The notes under the pieces are model-generated. The model saw only the letters and a program-made list of their open reading frames with translations. It did not search any database and was not told where the DNA came from. From the NCBI RefSeq assembly GCF_910589235.1, contig NC_060961.1, positions 7,133,440 to 7,197,439 of the forward strand: a DNA stretch of 64,000 nucleotides. Reading direction: 5' to 3'. This document shows positions 59,858-64,000 of this stretch, in pieces (within the stretch, counting starts at the first letter, position 1; every line of letters begins with the position of its first letter). The DNA is from Vespa crabro (lineage: Eukaryota; Arthropoda; Insecta; Hymenoptera; Vespidae). The translations under genes were made by a program, and so were the position numbers.

Positions 59858-59860
59858 TAT
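59767..59860. repeat. (TA)n compound microsatellite
   Basis: Two TA runs separated by GTATGTATG and a short AGCA step. Confidence 0.95.
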
Positions 59861-61361
59861 CCAATACATTTTGTTTCGTGAAATTCGTCTTTCGAAAAAG
59901 TAAAAAAGAAATAAAACAAAATTGAACAATAAAATTTATACGATTTACAACAAGAAAATTAAAGACAAGAGAGTGATCGTTGTTACAATAACGTTGAGTA
60001 ACGAGAAATGTTCCTCTTTCTTTTTCGATGATTTAACACTTTTATTGAACGTTCTCCTATCTTTTTTCCAACACCATCCTTGATTTTAACCTTTTCTCTG
60101 TCGTCCTTCTTTTTTTTCTTTTTTTTTACCTTTTTTGGGTAGTTTCCGTTACTTCCACTTCCCTCGCGCTTACTTTTTTACTCTTTCCTTTTCTATTAGA
60201 GATCACCGCTGCACTCAGACAAACTTTCGAGTTAGTTCAAAAAGAGAAAAAGGAAAAGAGACAGAGATATAGAGAGAAAGAGAGAGAGAGGGAGGGGAAG
60301 AGAGAGAAAGAGAAAGGAGGGGCAAAGGCTTGACGCGAGCATTCGTACTCTTTCTTCCGTACGAACTTTTGGATTTCCTGCGTTTCATTACGCCTCTACT
60401 ATTTCGCTAGAACCCCCTATCCCTTCTCGCTCCCTTCTCATCCATCCCAACCACCTAACATCACCACTACCACCACTATCATCATCTTCTTCACCAAACT
60501 CATTCCTCATCTCTTTTCGTTGCTTTCTCATCGTGAAAGCCAGGCACCCAGCCAGGAAGTATTTCTCCTATTTATTCGGCATGAATTTTGATAAGACCCT
60601 CGACCTTTTCATACGGCTAACATTATCTTTTAATAAGACACGATCTTCAGAGACGGCGTGCTGCCTGTAGAAAGAGAGAGAGCGAGAGAGAGAGAGAGAG
60701 CCAGAGAGAAAAAGAGAAAACATTGAAAACGTATGGAAATGTATTCCCTCGATTTACTTGACAGACTAGTCGGCTCATTTCTAACATATATATTTACGTC
60801 GTGTTGGGTAGTAATGGAAGTAGAAGTAACGAAATATTAACAAATACATTTCTATCTATACATTTCTATCCGAGTTTACTTCGATTTTCTATCGTTTTAT
60901 ATACGAAGAATATTTGTTTCTATTCATTTATTTATTTATTTTTTTTTAAATTGGTACGAAGAAAAAAAATGTTAATAAATTGTATGAACGAATTAAAAAA
61001 TCGTATTAGAAAGAATGTTCATTTTATTTTATCTATATGATAGATGAATATCAAATAGTTATACTGTACCGTACCGTCAAAATTCCGAATGAACTGTTGA
61101 TCTTCTCTCTCTCCCTACAGTGTTGAGAAGGATAGATTAAAAAAAAAATTAAAAAAATAAAACAAGAAAAAACGTTGAATTGTATTTTAAAACGGCAATA
61201 AAATAAATTAACGTTGAAACAAACGATATCAATAATTCTCAAAATTCAACGCGTAAAATTAAAGGAGCAATATTTTATGGTGCAAATATCACAAAATGTT
61301 TGAACGGTAGATAAACTTCGATGCTCGTACTCGATTCGAATTATTAAAATGATTCTTTGGT

Positions 61362-61397
61362 ATATATATATATATATATATTTGAAAAGGATGTATG

Positions 61398-61441
<44 letters not shown>
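61362..61441. repeat. Two (TA)n microsatellites
   Basis: TA runs at about 61362-61381 and 61399-61441, with a short spacer between them. Confidence 0.95.
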
Positions 61442-61446
<5 letters not shown>

Positions 61447-62548
61447 TTCGCGCACGTATACACACATATGCTCGTTGAAACGGGCGAGAAATCAATCGGG
61501 AATGAAAACGCTTAAAACGCAAGTAGCGACAAGCGGGAAGCGCGTCATTAGATTTATACGGTTCTATACGCTTTTGCGGGAACGATTTGCGTGGCTTATC
61601 GTTCTCGATTACTCGAGACGCATACATATAAAGATAGACGTATACGTACATATATTGGTTACGTATGTGAAACAGCGGAAATTTCGGTAGCGCATCGTAT
61701 AGATACGCATGGACTCGCGCGCATGCACCAGTGATAAATGTACGCGGCAGCTGTTGCTACGGAGCTGAACGCGGCGAGTATCATAAATATTATAACTAAA
61801 GTAATCCGATAAGGGCTAAACTAGAGTATCCCACCCACGTTTCTACAAACTTTCAGATGGATAAGCTAATCGTACTTCTACAGATTTTTTGGTTAATTTC
61901 ATTATAACTTTACAAAGATATTAATCCAATAGTTAAGATGTACCTATGTATATTTACTACATTCCTTCTGATTATGTTCGGAAGAAATTCAACGTTTTTG
62001 ACAGAGACAAGGGAGAAAAGAGGAAAAAAGAAGAAAGAAAATCGAAAAGAATATTTAGAAAAAAGAGAACGAGGAAAAAAGAAAAAATGAAAAAAGAAAA
62101 ATTCTACCCCCGAGAAGAAGTGTCATTGGAAATCGTCGTATCTTTTCAAATGATCGATACAGATGAAGCAAGATGAGAAATATTAATAAACGAAATGCGG
62201 CGTCCCTCGGATAACGAGTTCGCCGTATGGTTGGCATTTCCCAAGGGATAAAGCAACCGGATTCTAATTACTTAGCGAAATCCTTGTACCAGGGAAAACG
62301 TTATACGACACTACACCGCTCTGGAACAATCTATTTCGAGGTTTTACGTTCCTCTTTTACGGATGGGCATGTTTTTCATACAACTAAAGTTAGACGAAAA
62401 AATCTTCGAAATTCATTGAAATAAAATGAGAGGAAATCTGAAAATATGATTATTGGACGATCTTCCCCATTGGACGTGATTTTTATTGCATTACTATGAT
62501 ATATTCTCGTTAACGGATAATACTTCATTAAAGGAGATTGAGAGAGCT

Positions 62549-62550
62549 AG

Positions 62551-62620
<70 letters not shown>
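62549..62620. repeat. (GATA)n(GA)n compound microsatellite
   Basis: About eleven GATA units pass into a GA run of about 14 units. Confidence 0.95.
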
Positions 62621-62622
<2 letters not shown>

Positions 62623-64000
62623 TATGTGACATCCGTTAGTCGTAGGAGAGCCGATCGATTTCCCCTATCCCTTGTGTATATCGACTGCACGTTGTTCGAT
62701 TAGCCGCGTACGTCAACGGATCAAACATATTTCATCGAGTGTCCATATAGTAGACTCTCTGGCCATGAAACTCAGAATATACTCTCTGAGAGTGCCTGTG
62801 GAATATCATCCTCATATATCTAAATGTGTACGTAAGTAAATAATAAATTTTTCAATTAACAAGAGAAAGATTAATTCAATGGAAATTGCAATGAAGATAT
62901 AACGAATTAGTATTCATCGAAAAAAGACGGATAGAATAAATGAAGAAGAAGAAAAACAAAATAATAATGATAATAATAATAATAACAACAATAATAATTA
63001 CTATTATTATTATTATTATAATAAAACAAGATAAATGTCGAAGAACTCGAATTTCTTCGTTTTACGAAACTGGTTAAGATGGAATTATTCAAAATTTACC
63101 TGCGTTCATCTCGAATTTCGTTAACCTTGCTACTCTGTCCGTTCGTGTGAATCCGAGAAGGTGCTCTTCTCATAACGCTTGAATCTTAAAGCGAGCAACT
63201 CCGGGGCTGCGAACAGTTTACCGCTATTTGTCCCAGGGGTTGAATATCCGCTTCAGGATACTCATACTTACGTATCATGTATATGTATATATGTTTATGT
63301 ATATGCTCAGGATATAGCGACGTGTGGGAAGATGTTTAAATGAAAAATGAAGAAAAATTCTTATTTCGAAAAAATAACGTTAAACCGTCTACCTTTCGGG
63401 ATTTTTTGGTTAAAATCTTCCAAAGATTGCATATTAGTTTATTCTCTTTACTTTCACAAACCACGAAAAAGAAAAGAAAAAAAAAGAAAAAAAAAATAAA
63501 AGGAGGAGAAAAAAAATAGAAAGAAAGAAATTCATGGAGTTTGTTCAATGTAATCCTATTATACAACAAAAATATCGAAAAATTTTCATATTTTCTCATA
63601 CTTTCTTTTACAGATTAGATATTATATATAAAGGAGGGAAATATATATATATATATACATTCGAATGTTTTTATCGTTTCATATTTTCATAGAATTTATA
63701 TTCTCTATTTGGATTTGTACGCATTATAAAAAAAAAACAGTTAAAAGTTCATAAGTACGAATATTAAAACTCTGTATGACTTTGGCTCATCGTATATACA
63801 CGTATACGCGAACTGTAGAGATAAAAAGAAAAAGAAAAAAGAAAAAAAAAAGAAAAAAAGAGAAAAAAGGAAAACGAAAATAAAATTGAATTTTCCCGAT
63901 TTTAATAAAAGATCCATTTTCAAAGAATAAATCGACGACTAACGTAGATGTACATATGCATGTATATGTTTACATCACGCGCATTCATACGCGTATGTAC

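Larger units (their letters stand above)
51893..64000. other. Non-coding region with no supported gene
   Basis: About 12 kb of AT-rich sequence with dense microsatellites and some complex blocks. GC-richer patches lie at about 52900-53120, 58000-58090, 61690-61800 and 62190-62390. T-rich tracts occur at about 51955-52040 and 60100-60130. Short open frames such as those on the minus strand at 54690-54872 and 56779-57079 have ordinary composition but no motif I recognise. Confidence 0.6.

Noticed and set aside
1..64000. CRISPR arrays, operons, phage or bacterial defence systems
   Set aside because: The window is clearly eukaryotic nuclear DNA with spliced genes; the direct repeats seen are microsatellites or short tandem duplications without spacer structure.

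Overview
This window is eukaryotic nuclear DNA, most likely from an insect and probably a hymenopteran. It is AT-rich but CpG does not look depleted. It has GT-AG spliced genes with long introns and holds a very large number of (GA)n/(CT)n and (TA)n microsatellites. The order-level guess rests on composition and gene content only; the species cannot be named from the sequence alone.

Layout. (1) 1-2229: non-coding, simple repeats. (2) 2277-3590: a dead mariner element with degenerate inverted repeats and a transposase on the minus strand broken by stops and frameshifts, lying against a (TA)n tract. (3) 3591-17575: mostly non-coding and microsatellite-laden, probably upstream intron of the next gene. 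(4) 17576-17715 and 29426-29523 on the plus strand: the last two coding exons of a Dpr-family (defective proboscis extension response) immunoglobulin-superfamily gene, separated by an 11.7 kb intron. The first holds the end of an Ig domain and the second a GPI-signal-like C-terminus. Earlier exons were not found and should lie before position 1. (5) 29524-47986: an 18 kb intergenic stretch with a 185 bp (TAA)n tract, tetranucleotide arrays and a few quieter blocks that may be conserved non-coding DNA. (6) 47987-51891 on the plus strand: a complete four-exon gene for a 308-residue CFAP96 (C4orf47/UPF0602) homologue, with every splice phase consistent and a possible 12-codon upstream ORF. (7) 51892-64000: no supported gene; microsatellites, one higher-order GA minisatellite and some complex-sequence blocks.

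The two real genes are not functionally linked. Dpr proteins are neuronal cell-surface recognition molecules that bind DIP partners. CFAP96 is a cilium/flagellum protein, so in an insect it would be expected mainly in sperm or ciliated sensory neurons. Most other open frames are translations of simple repeats (Ser-Leu, Arg-Glu, Tyr-Ile, poly-Tyr/Ile) and were left out. I found no rRNA, tRNA, CRISPR array, operon or novel multi-gene system. The observations most worth following are the complementary (GA)n/(CT)n repeats around the 140-nt Dpr exon, the uORF and stop-overlapping AATAAA of the CFAP96 gene, two antisense intronic ORFs of ordinary composition, and several microsatellite-free blocks.
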